51,167 nucleotides of DNA, from contig JAAFIL010000025.1 in NCBI GenBank assembly GCA_013297775.1, forward strand, positions 1-51,167, in the 5' to 3' direction. A program made the position numbers and the translations under genes. Shown here one piece after another: positions 28,001 to 35,477 of the stretch. How positions within the stretch are numbered: the stretch's first letter is position 1; every line of letters begins with the position of its first letter. Source of the stretch: Bacteroidota bacterium (GTDB lineage Bacteria; Bacteroidota; Bacteroidia; B-17B0; Aurantibacillaceae). The notes beneath the pieces were generated by a model. It was not told where the DNA came from. It saw only the letters and a list, made by a program, of their open reading frames with translations, and made no database searches.

Positions 28001-28401
28001 TAGGACGTATGGTTTTAAACCCAGATGTAGTAGTGCGTAGCCGCGGGGTAATGGAAAAATGTTCGATGTGCCAGCAACGTTTACAAGCTGGTAAATTGGT
28101 AGCCAAGAAAAATGGTATGCCAATAGTTGACGGGTCTATTAAAACGGCTTGCCAACAAGCTTGCCCTACCAATGCCATTATTTTTGGAGATGTTAACGAC
28201 AACACTTCGGAAGTAGTAGCTTGGCGTAAAGATGATCGTAACTATTTCTTGTTAGAAGATGTAGGCGTGAAAGCAACAGTATCTTATATGCTAAAAGTTA
28301 GAAACCAAGATGAGCAAATGATTTTTGAATCGCATGCAGCCACTCCGGCGCACGGCAGCGAACATAAAGAAGAAGCTCATACGGAAGAAAAGCATTCTTA
28401 A
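25048..28401 (+). CDS. actB: Alternative complex III subunit B (molybdopterin-fold/Fe-S protein)
   Basis: 1117 residues. The N-terminus carries a Tat-type signal (SRRDFLKVMGF, near residues 49-59). The long first part has the molybdopterin oxidoreductase fold, but in ActB it binds no cofactor. The C-terminal part is a four-cluster ferredoxin-like domain: CIGCSACVVAC, CQHCNHAPCETVCP, CIGTRYCANNCP, then CSMC..ACQQACPTNA. It sits on the periplasmic face of complex III and relays electrons from quinol. It starts 33 bases after actA. Start at 25048 (MSMSKK) or two codons later (MSKKYW) cannot be separated. Confidence 0.93.
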   Translation: MSMSKKYWKGLPELHNSPEFQKQAGNEFAEPLPMDEFLSSDEAETKGTSRRDFLKVMGFSTAAVALAACETPVTKSIPYVIKPEEVTPGVANFYATTFYDGHDYASILVKTREGRPIKIEGNDLSKVSHGNTTARVQASVLGLYDGARLRGPKVKNKDESWKAADDAAAGGLKTGSVRLLTSTIISPSTAAVIELFGKKFSDFKHITHDAVSYNALTLANKAVFGKSVVSAYDFSKAKTIIGIACDFLGNWLNPAEFAKQYAQTRKVTKEKPEMSKHIHFEANLSLTGANADERYMVKPSELGRVTLALFNEVANATGSSKASGDEKVTNPEAVKAIKKAAKALVASKGQSIVVSGVNDEGIQTLVNGINKMLNNYGRTVDVEKHFNFKQGSDKDFIALVEELNTGKVGTLLTYACNPVYTAPSALKFAEAYKKAATKISFASVADETAQLADVVCPDHHYLESWGDAMPKEGHYSLQQPTIQPIFTSPRHEGTRQFQDSLLKWAGSKSDYVSYLQAFANNSIFPRQGKFSDFPSFWASALHDGAVKVAVYKATVPTAPVQLDSAGKPILATVAAMVNQLTDSLASPTTEPVASAAPIAVSETLPNPDYNKAAQLATSIKGGEVELFIYEKIGIGNGNQTNNPWLMELPDPISKVTWDNYVTMAPADVKSMGLQEMLRQDIMGSVVDVTVNGVTITAPVFPQPGQAPGTIGIALGYGRNAESMKVAHGKGVNAFQLQSIINGTIQPIAANVTIAVKAGEKHQFAATQIQHTIMGREEFLLREVSLNEFKANDKNYWNPPTEITVHGGGKKNVSEVDLWAEHPRMNHKWGLTIDMQTCIGCSACVVACTSENNVHVVGKEEVAKSRDMFWLRIDRYYSSDMNKHLAEEQHLGTKQMYLDMETPSHNPKVTFQPMMCQHCNHAPCETVCPVLATSHSSEGLNMMTYNRCIGTRYCANNCPFKVRRFNWFNYNTNEWFADVNPAQQELGRMVLNPDVVVRSRGVMEKCSMCQQRLQAGKLVAKKNGMPIVDGSIKTACQQACPTNAIIFGDVNDNTSEVVAWRKDDRNYFLLEDVGVKATVSYMLKVRNQDEQMIFESHAATPAHGSEHKEEAHTEEKHS

Positions 28402-28439
28402 TAAATTATTAAACGTAAAACGTATTTCATTAAAACGAT

Positions 28440-29831
28440 ATGCACGCAGAATCACAAATCAGGATCCCTCTTATACTAGGTAATAAAAGTTACCGAAATA
28501 TTTCGGACGATATTATTGCTCCCATTGAAGGCAAAGCTGCCCGCGGCTGGTACACCTTAATTACCTTATGCGCACTCAGTTTCCTTTGGGGGATTGGCTG
28601 TTTGGCTTATACCATTGGTGTAGGTATCGGTGCTTGGGGTAGTAACAATGGTGTGGATTGGGCTTGGGATATTACCAACTTCGTATGGTGGATTGGTATT
28701 GGTCATGCTGGTACACTTATTTCGGCGGTGTTATTGTTATTCCGCCAAAAATGGCGTATGGCCATTAACCGTTCGGCAGAAGCAATGACCATCTTTGCGG
28801 TATTGTGTGCGGCCATCTTTGTAACCTTACACACGGGTCGCCCTTGGTTAGATTATATGTTGTTTCCATTACCTAACCAATTCGGTAGTTTGTGGCCCAA
28901 CTTTAACTCACCATTATTATGGGACGTTTTCGCCGTATCTACTTATGCTACTGTATCTATCGTATTTTGGTACATTGGGTTAATACCCGATTTTGCAATG
29001 ATACGCGACCGCGTTATTAAACCTTGGCAAAAGAAAATGTATGGCACTCTTTCTTTTGGTTGGGGTGGAAGTGCTCGCCATTGGAGCCGTTTCGAGGAAG
29101 TATCACTTGTTTTAGCAGGATTATCAACACCACTCGTGTTCTCTGTACACTCCATTGTATCTTTTGACTTTGCTACCTCCATCGTTCCCGGTTGGCACAC
29201 CACTATTTTTCCACCTTATTTCGTGTCGGGTGCGGTATTTTCGGGGTTTGCAATGGTATTAACCTTAATGTTAGTAGTTCGCAAAATTTATAAACTTGAG
29301 CATTACTTAACCATTAAACACATCGAGTACATGAACATAGTAATCATTGTAACAGGTTCTATTGTTGGGGTAGCTTACTTAACAGAGTTATTTGTGGCTT
29401 GGTATAGCGGTGTAGAATGGGAACAATATGCTTTCTTAAACCGTGCCACTGGTCCTTTAGCTTGGAGTTATTGGTGTATGATGGGCTGTAACGTTTTATC
29501 GCCTCAATTATTTTGGTTCAAAAAAATCCGTACCTCTATTTTAGCCACCTTTATCTTATCCATTGTAGTAAACATTGGGATGTGGTTCGAGCGTTTTGTA
29601 ATCATCGTTCCAACCCTTTGCCGAACTTACTTACCATCTACTTGGAATACCTACACCCCTTCCTTTATTGACATTGGTATTTTTGTAGGAACAATTGGTA
29701 TGTTTGGTACATTCTTCTTGTTATTCTCGCGGTATTTTCCTGTAATTGCGCAGGCCGAATTAAAAACGATTTTAAAATCGAGTGGCGAACAACAAAAGAA
29801 AGATGCAGCAGCGCATGGCGATCATCACTAG
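28440..29831 (+). CDS. actC: Alternative complex III subunit C (NrfD-like quinol-binding membrane protein)
   Basis: 463 residues with about ten membrane helices, of the NrfD/PsrC type. Recognisable pieces include FVWWIGIGHAGTLISAVLLL and HTGRPWLDYML, which lie near the quinol pocket in solved complexes, and SVHSIVSFDFATSIVPGWH. It oxidises menaquinol and passes electrons to ActB. The C-terminal tail is histidine-rich (AAAHGDHH). It begins 38 bases after actB and is followed by actD after 58 bases. Confidence 0.93.
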   Translation: MHAESQIRIPLILGNKSYRNISDDIIAPIEGKAARGWYTLITLCALSFLWGIGCLAYTIGVGIGAWGSNNGVDWAWDITNFVWWIGIGHAGTLISAVLLLFRQKWRMAINRSAEAMTIFAVLCAAIFVTLHTGRPWLDYMLFPLPNQFGSLWPNFNSPLLWDVFAVSTYATVSIVFWYIGLIPDFAMIRDRVIKPWQKKMYGTLSFGWGGSARHWSRFEEVSLVLAGLSTPLVFSVHSIVSFDFATSIVPGWHTTIFPPYFVSGAVFSGFAMVLTLMLVVRKIYKLEHYLTIKHIEYMNIVIIVTGSIVGVAYLTELFVAWYSGVEWEQYAFLNRATGPLAWSYWCMMGCNVLSPQLFWFKKIRTSILATFILSIVVNIGMWFERFVIIVPTLCRTYLPSTWNTYTPSFIDIGIFVGTIGMFGTFFLLFSRYFPVIAQAELKTILKSSGEQQKKDAAAHGDHH

Positions 29832-29889
29832 AGTTAACGCAAAATGAACACGCATTTTAATTAAATAAAAAATTGTAAATAAAAATTAG

Positions 29890-30471
29890 ATGGGATCAGC
29901 AGTAGCAAAAAATAAGCACATCATTCACGGTGTATTTAACGATGAAGTGCCATTGTTAGAGGCTTGTAAAAAATTAAGAGCAGCGGGTATCCGAATTAAG
30001 GATGTATTTTCACCCATGCCCATTCACGGTATAGACGGCGTTATTGGCGTGCCACGTACTCGAATTGCTATATGTGCATTCCTTTACGGAATAACAGGCA
30101 CTTCTTTAGCCACTTTAATGATGTGGTACATGATGGTACACGATTGGCCAAACGATATTGGTGGTAAACCCAATTGGGCTTATTTTTACAACGTGCCAGC
30201 CTTTATACCAATTACCTTTGAAAGTACGGTGTTTTGTGCGGCTCACGGTATGGCTTTAACGTACTTTTTACGTTGTTGGTTAGTTCCTGGGGCTAAAGCT
30301 AAAAACCCAGATCCTCGCACAACCGACGATAAATTTTTAATTTATTTAGAGTTAAACGACGAACAAGCTAAAAAAGCTGAAGATATTTTAAGAGCAAATG
30401 GTGTAGAAGAAGTTAATCACAAAGGTACTTTTGTGGTGCCACCAGCTTATGTTTTAGAAGAAACACATTAA
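29890..30471 (+). CDS. actD: Alternative complex III subunit D (DUF3341)
   Basis: 193 residues. DUF3341 features: an N-terminal ferredoxin-like alpha/beta part (GVFNDEVPLLEACKKLRAAGIRIKDVFSPMPIHG), two membrane helices in the middle (CAFLYGITGTSLATLMMW and ITFESTVFCAAHGMALTYFL), and a C-terminal part with repeated short helices. It is a structural subunit with no cofactor in the known complexes. It begins 58 bases after actC and ends nine bases before actE, so it is in the same transcript. Confidence 0.92.
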   Translation: MGSAVAKNKHIIHGVFNDEVPLLEACKKLRAAGIRIKDVFSPMPIHGIDGVIGVPRTRIAICAFLYGITGTSLATLMMWYMMVHDWPNDIGGKPNWAYFYNVPAFIPITFESTVFCAAHGMALTYFLRCWLVPGAKAKNPDPRTTDDKFLIYLELNDEQAKKAEDILRANGVEEVNHKGTFVVPPAYVLEETH

Positions 30472-30480
30472 TTGTAAAGA

Positions 30481-31122
30481 ATGAAAAAGCATTATAAAAC
30501 GATTAAATTTATAGCGTGCAGCACCTTAGCAAGTATGTTGCTAGTAGGCTTAGCCGCTTGCGGTAAAAAAGACCCCAATAGTCCTGGTGTAGAATTTATG
30601 CCCGACATGTATCGCTCTAACTCATTAGAGTATTACAACGTTCACACGGTAGATGGAGACACGGTTTACAATGCGAAAAAGCCAGTTAAAGGCTCTGTAG
30701 CAAGGGGTTATTTGCCTTATGTGTATGAAAATACGCCAACAGGTTACGAAGCTGCTGCTAATCTAAAAAATCCGTTAACCGCTAAAACACGCGAGCAATA
30801 CGAAAAAGAAGGTGAAGAATTATATGGCAAGTTTTGTGTGCATTGCCACGGCGTAACCGGTGCGGGCGATGGTAAAGTAGGTGCTAAGTTACCTGGACCT
30901 CCTCCACCTTACAATGGTACACTAAAAAACTTGCCAGAAGGGAAAATTTTTCACTCCATTACTTATGGCAAAGGCTCTATGGGTTCTCATGCCAGCCAAG
31001 TAACCCAAGAAGAACGTTGGAAATTGGTGTATTATGTGCAAAAATTACAAGGGCCTAAGGAAGCGGCTACTGATAGCACCGCTAAAACTGCAGCCGTAAC
31101 CCCTCCAGCTCCTAAGAAATAA
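30481..31122 (+). CDS. actE: Alternative complex III subunit E (mono-haem cytochrome c lipoprotein)
   Basis: 213 residues. A lipobox (LVGLAAC, Cys27) marks it as a lipoprotein. One haem site, CVHCH (residues 119-123), lies in a class I cytochrome c domain, with a candidate axial methionine in KGSMGSHASQ. It collects electrons from ActA/ActB and probably hands them to cytochrome c or directly to the downstream oxidase. The C-terminal tail is alanine/threonine/proline-rich. Nine bases separate it from actD and 19 from actF. Confidence 0.92.
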   Translation: MKKHYKTIKFIACSTLASMLLVGLAACGKKDPNSPGVEFMPDMYRSNSLEYYNVHTVDGDTVYNAKKPVKGSVARGYLPYVYENTPTGYEAAANLKNPLTAKTREQYEKEGEELYGKFCVHCHGVTGAGDGKVGAKLPGPPPPYNGTLKNLPEGKIFHSITYGKGSMGSHASQVTQEERWKLVYYVQKLQGPKEAATDSTAKTAAVTPPAPKK

Positions 31123-31141
31123 CATTAAAGAATTTACGATT

Positions 31142-32359
31142 ATGAATATAGAAAACTTAAATTTTCAATTTCCATCGAAAGCAAAAATGGCTTCCTTCCT
31201 ACTAATGGGAGTTGGGTTAATTGCGATTATTGCGATGTTTTTAACCGACCACGTTGAAGGCGATGCCCATTACCACCGCACCCGTTCGTGGGCTAATATT
31301 TTTACGGGCATGTTTTTCTTTATGGCCATTGCTTTGGCTGCGGCTTTCTTTTTAGGCTTACAATATGCTGCCGAAGCGGGCTGGGCAACAACCATTAAGC
31401 GCGTTATTGAAGCCGTAACTTGGTATTTACCTTGGGGTTTAAGTTTATTAATGTTATTTTTTATTTTAGGTCAACTGAAAGTTCACGGCATTTACGTTTG
31501 GATGGACAGTGAAGCCGTTAATGCAGATCCAATCTTAAAAGCAAAAAGCGGATATTTTGGTGCTTTTTGGTGGATTCGTACCATACTTTACATGATAGGT
31601 TGGTTATACTTCACATGGAAATTGCGTCAAACCTCTATTGAAGCTGATAAATTGGATGTGGACGTCAACAATTCTTTCCATTGGAAAAATATTAAACTTG
31701 GAGCTTGGTTTATGGTTTTATTTGCTGTTACCTCTTCAACTTCATCGTGGGATTGGGTAATGAGCATTGATACCCATTGGTTCTCTACCTTATTTGGTTG
31801 GTATATTTTTTCGGGCATGTGGATTAGTGCCTTAGTAACCATTACCATTTTAATTGTGTGGTTACGCAAAATTGGTTACCTCGAATTTGTAACTGAAAGT
31901 ACCGTTCACGACATGGGTAAATGGATGTTTGCCATTTCGTTCTTGTGGACTTACCTTTACTTTTCGCAGTTCATGTTAATTTGGTACTCTGATATTCCTG
32001 AAGAAGTAATTTATTTCCAAACCCGTTGGGAAAGCTATAAAGCATTAATGTGGACAGTTTTATTTGTCAATTTTGCCTTCCCAATGATTATGTTAATGAG
32101 CCGCGATAGCAAACGCAATTTCTTTTTCTTAATCTTTGTCGGCGGTATCATTTTCATTGGGCATTACCTAGATATGATTATGATTGTGATGCCTGGAACT
32201 GTTGGACACCATTGGACAGGGTTAAGTTGGAGAGAGTTTGGTACCTTCTTCTTCTTTTTAGGATTATTTATTTATGTTGTACTCAACAATTTAAGTAAAC
32301 GCCCGTTATTAGTTAAAAATCATCCTTTCTTAGCAGAGGCGTTGCATCATACCACTTAA
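31142..32359 (+). CDS. actF: Alternative complex III subunit F (membrane protein)
   Basis: 405 residues with about ten membrane helices, related to ActC but shorter and without the quinol-binding features. It carries the NrfD-like helices LFGWYIFSGMWISALVTITILIVWL and MFAISFLWTYLYFSQFMLIWYSDIPEE, typical of ActF. In solved complexes it forms the second half of the membrane core. It begins 19 bases after actE and is followed by coxB after 57 bases. Confidence 0.92.
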   Translation: MNIENLNFQFPSKAKMASFLLMGVGLIAIIAMFLTDHVEGDAHYHRTRSWANIFTGMFFFMAIALAAAFFLGLQYAAEAGWATTIKRVIEAVTWYLPWGLSLLMLFFILGQLKVHGIYVWMDSEAVNADPILKAKSGYFGAFWWIRTILYMIGWLYFTWKLRQTSIEADKLDVDVNNSFHWKNIKLGAWFMVLFAVTSSTSSWDWVMSIDTHWFSTLFGWYIFSGMWISALVTITILIVWLRKIGYLEFVTESTVHDMGKWMFAISFLWTYLYFSQFMLIWYSDIPEEVIYFQTRWESYKALMWTVLFVNFAFPMIMLMSRDSKRNFFFLIFVGGIIFIGHYLDMIMIVMPGTVGHHWTGLSWREFGTFFFFLGLFIYVVLNNLSKRPLLVKNHPFLAEALHHTT

Positions 32360-32416
32360 CATTAAAACGGATAAAAAATTTAGATAAAAAACGATTAATC
32401 TTTAAATAATAAACAA

Positions 32417-33466
32417 ATGACACTTTTAGTTCTCTTAGCCATCCTCTTATTAATAATTGCGGGTCATCAATTATTACGAGTTATTGAATTGAGCCGAGGT
32501 TTAAAAAAATCGAGCGAATGGCGTATTACCGATACCGACAATAACATGATGGGTAAGGCCATGTTAGGGTTTATGGTATTATTTTTTGCTTTCTTTATAT
32601 GGCAAGTAGTGCGTTGGAACGACCGAGGTTTACCTGGCTCGGCTTCTGAGCATGGTCTTAAAATTGATACACTTTGGGATTGGAATATGTACCTCATCAC
32701 CTTTGTATTTTTTGTTACCAACTTCTTTTTATTTTGGTTTGCGTACAAGTACCGTGGTAATTCTAAAAGCCGTGCCGAATTTTTCCCACACGATAACCGT
32801 TTAGAATTGGCCTGGACCATTGTACCAGCTATTGTTTTAGCATTCGTTATTATTTTCGGATTAAAATATTGGAATGAAATTATGTCGGAAGCCAACGAAC
32901 CTAACCGAGTAGTTGTTGAACTTTATGCCAAACAATTTGATTGGACGGCGCGCTATGCAGGTAAAGATGGAAAATTAGGCACTTCTGATTTCCGCCAAAT
33001 TACTGGAACTAATGCGGTAGGTATGGATACGACTGACCTAACAGGAAACGACGACGTTTTAGTTCGTAACGAGTTTCACATTCCAGTAGGGCGTGAGATC
33101 GAATTTTTCATGCGCTCGCGCGACGTAATTCACTCGGCTTACATGCCACATTTCCGCGCACAAATGAATTGTGTGCCAGGTATGATTACCTCTTTCAAGT
33201 TTAAACCCATCAAAACAACGGCTCAAATGCGCAAAGATGCGTATGTGATTCAATTAATGGCGGGCATTAACAAACAACGCGAAAAAGAAGGAAAAGAGCC
33301 AGTTGAGTTTGATTATTTGTTATTATGTAACAAAATTTGTGGTGCCTCGCACTATAACATGCAGATGAATATTATCGTAGATACCGAAGCTGATTATAAT
33401 GCGTGGTTGGCAAAACAAAAAGCCTTCAAAACCGTTGATGATAATAAGAAGGTTGCTTCAAATTAA
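32417..33466 (+). CDS. coxB: Cytochrome c oxidase subunit II
   Basis: 349 residues. An N-terminal pair of membrane helices is followed by the cupredoxin domain holding the binuclear CuA centre, with ligands in CNKICGASHYNM (Cys304, Cys308, His312, Met315) and an upstream histidine in VIHSAYMPHF. The extra N-terminal helix (MTLLVLLAILLLII) is common in Bacteroidota subunit II. It receives electrons from cytochrome c, or from ActE in a supercomplex. It lies directly behind actF and ahead of coxA (35-base gap). Confidence 0.95.
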   Translation: MTLLVLLAILLLIIAGHQLLRVIELSRGLKKSSEWRITDTDNNMMGKAMLGFMVLFFAFFIWQVVRWNDRGLPGSASEHGLKIDTLWDWNMYLITFVFFVTNFFLFWFAYKYRGNSKSRAEFFPHDNRLELAWTIVPAIVLAFVIIFGLKYWNEIMSEANEPNRVVVELYAKQFDWTARYAGKDGKLGTSDFRQITGTNAVGMDTTDLTGNDDVLVRNEFHIPVGREIEFFMRSRDVIHSAYMPHFRAQMNCVPGMITSFKFKPIKTTAQMRKDAYVIQLMAGINKQREKEGKEPVEFDYLLLCNKICGASHYNMQMNIIVDTEADYNAWLAKQKAFKTVDDNKKVASN

Positions 33467-33501
33467 AAAAAGGATTAACTTTATATTTAAAAATTGGAAC
33501 T

Positions 33502-35325
33502 ATGGCAAGTACTGTAACCAAAATCGAAACCGAACATTTAGTTCACCACGATCATGTACAACATGACGATTACGAACACAACGAGACGTTTGTACAAAAG
33601 TACATCTTCTCGCAAGATCACAAAATGATTTCGCGACAGTTCTTAATAACGGCAGTTATTATGGCGGTTGTGGCAATGACCATGTCTATCATCTTTAGGA
33701 TGCAATTAGCGTGGCCAGGCGAAAAGTTTGGATTTATTAATGCCATGCTAGGCGATAAATGGGGTAAAGATGGAATTTTAGACCCCAACATGTATTTAGC
33801 TCTAGTAACCATACACGGTACCATTATGGTATTTTTTGTATTAACTGGTGGGTTAAGCGGTACATTCAGTAATTTACTAATTCCCTATCAAATTGGCGCG
33901 CGCGATATGGCATCGGGCTTTTTAAATATGTTGTCGTATTGGTTTTTCTTTACCTCTAGTGCCATCATGTTAGCATCGTGTTTTATTAGCGATGGTCCTG
34001 CTTCAGCTGGTTGGACAATTTACCCGCCTTTATCGGCTTTACCCGAGGCCATGCCAGGTTCTAAATTAGGGATGACCATGTGGCTCGTTTCGATGAGTTT
34101 ATTTATTGTTTCTTCACTCTTAGGAAGTTTGAATTACATTGTTACCATCGTTAACTTACGTGCCAAAGGAATGAAAATGACACGCATGCCTTTAACAATA
34201 TGGGCATTCTTAATCACTGCTATTTTAGGGGTGTTATCATTTCCTGTTTTATTTTCATGTGCGCTATTACTAATCTTCGATCGTAGTTTTGGAACGTCGT
34301 TCTATTTATCTGACATCTACATTGGTGGTCGCCCGTTAGATAACATGGGTGGAAGCCCCGTATTATTTGAACACTTATTTTGGTTCTTAGGTCACCCAGA
34401 GGTTTACATTGTATTATTACCAGCTTTGGGTATTACCTCCGAAGTAATTGCTACCAATGCACGTAAACCAATTTTTGGGTACCGCGCCATGATTGGTTCC
34501 ATGTTAGCCATTGGGTTCTTATCCTTTATTGTTTGGGGACATCACATGTTTATGACAGGGATGAATCCATTTTTAGGCTCGGTGTTTGTTTTCACGACTT
34601 TATTAATTGCCATTCCATCAGCAGTAAAAGCGTTTAACTACATCACCACCTTGTGGAAAGGTAATATTCAATACACTCCTGCTATGTTATTTAGCATTGG
34701 TTTAGTAAGTTCATTTATTACTGGTGGTGTAACAGGTATTATCTTAGCGGATTCTACTTTAGACATTAATGTACACGATACTTATTTTGTGGTAGCTCAC
34801 TTCCACATCGTAATGGGTTTAAGTGCTATATTCGGGATGTTTGCGGGCGTTTACCATTGGTTCCCCAAATTATTTTTACGCATGATGAATAAAAAACTAG
34901 GATATGTTCATTTTTGGATAACGTTCATTACTGCTTACGGCGTATTCTTCCCAATGCACTTCTTGGGCTTGGCAGGCGTTCCACGTCGTTATTACACCAA
35001 TAGCAATTTCCCAATGTTCGATAACTTAGTTGATATAAACGAAATTGTTACTGTGTTTGCTATTGTTGGTGCTTTAGGGCAAGGTATTTTCTTATTTAAC
35101 TTTTTCTACAGCATGTTCCGTGGCGAAAAAGCGCCGCAAAATCCGTGGAATTCTAACACACTCGAATGGACAACGCCTATGGCAAACATTCATGGTAACT
35201 GGCCTGGCGAGTTACCAACTGTTCACCGTTGGGCTTACGATTATAGTAAACCCGGTGCCGAAAAAGATTTTGTTGCCCAAACAGTTCCTTTAGCCGATGG
35301 CGAGCACGACGGCGGCGGACATTAA
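33502..35325 (+). CDS. coxA: Cytochrome c oxidase subunit I
   Basis: 607 residues with about twelve membrane helices. The haem-copper centre is visible: HGTIMVFFVLTGG, then FWFLGHPEVYIVLLP (CuB histidine and cross-linked tyrosine), WGHHMFMTG, and VVAHFHIVMG (haem a and a3 histidines). This is the A-type (aa3) class, which reduces oxygen to water and pumps protons. The acidic, histidine-rich N- and C-termini flank a normal core. It ends the act-cox operon, followed by a strong hairpin terminator; subunit III (coxC) is not in this window. Confidence 0.95.
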   Translation: MASTVTKIETEHLVHHDHVQHDDYEHNETFVQKYIFSQDHKMISRQFLITAVIMAVVAMTMSIIFRMQLAWPGEKFGFINAMLGDKWGKDGILDPNMYLALVTIHGTIMVFFVLTGGLSGTFSNLLIPYQIGARDMASGFLNMLSYWFFFTSSAIMLASCFISDGPASAGWTIYPPLSALPEAMPGSKLGMTMWLVSMSLFIVSSLLGSLNYIVTIVNLRAKGMKMTRMPLTIWAFLITAILGVLSFPVLFSCALLLIFDRSFGTSFYLSDIYIGGRPLDNMGGSPVLFEHLFWFLGHPEVYIVLLPALGITSEVIATNARKPIFGYRAMIGSMLAIGFLSFIVWGHHMFMTGMNPFLGSVFVFTTLLIAIPSAVKAFNYITTLWKGNIQYTPAMLFSIGLVSSFITGGVTGIILADSTLDINVHDTYFVVAHFHIVMGLSAIFGMFAGVYHWFPKLFLRMMNKKLGYVHFWITFITAYGVFFPMHFLGLAGVPRRYYTNSNFPMFDNLVDINEIVTVFAIVGALGQGIFLFNFFYSMFRGEKAPQNPWNSNTLEWTTPMANIHGNWPGELPTVHRWAYDYSKPGAEKDFVAQTVPLADGEHDGGGH

Positions 35326-35343
35326 ACTTTATAACAAATTATT

Positions 35344-35370
35344 AAAACCCAGTTAACCACTGGGTTTTTT
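35344..35370 (+). terminator. Intrinsic terminator after the act-cox operon
   Basis: A 10-bp stem (AAAACCCAGT paired with ACTGGGTTTT) around a five-base loop, followed by further T's. It lies 19 bases after the coxA stop codon and separates the respiratory operon from the DUF4157 gene. Confidence 0.85.
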
Positions 35371-35381
35371 ATTAAATTGCA

Positions 35382-35434
35382 TATACCAAATACAGATGTA
35401 TTTTACTCCAAAATTTTGGTAGAAGATTGGTATA
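35382..35434. repeat. Short TATACCAA/TTGGTATA inverted repeat
   Basis: TATACCAA at the left and TTGGTATA at the right end a 53-base segment with CCAAAATTTTGG in the middle. The ends are the same as the ends of the 162-bp palindromic repeats (ATACCAA and TTGGTAT). It lies just upstream of the DUF4157 gene and may be a deleted relative of that repeat or a chance hairpin. Confidence 0.45.
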
Positions 35435-35477
35435 AATGTATTTACTTTGGTAGTAAACATCCCAACCAGTAATACCT

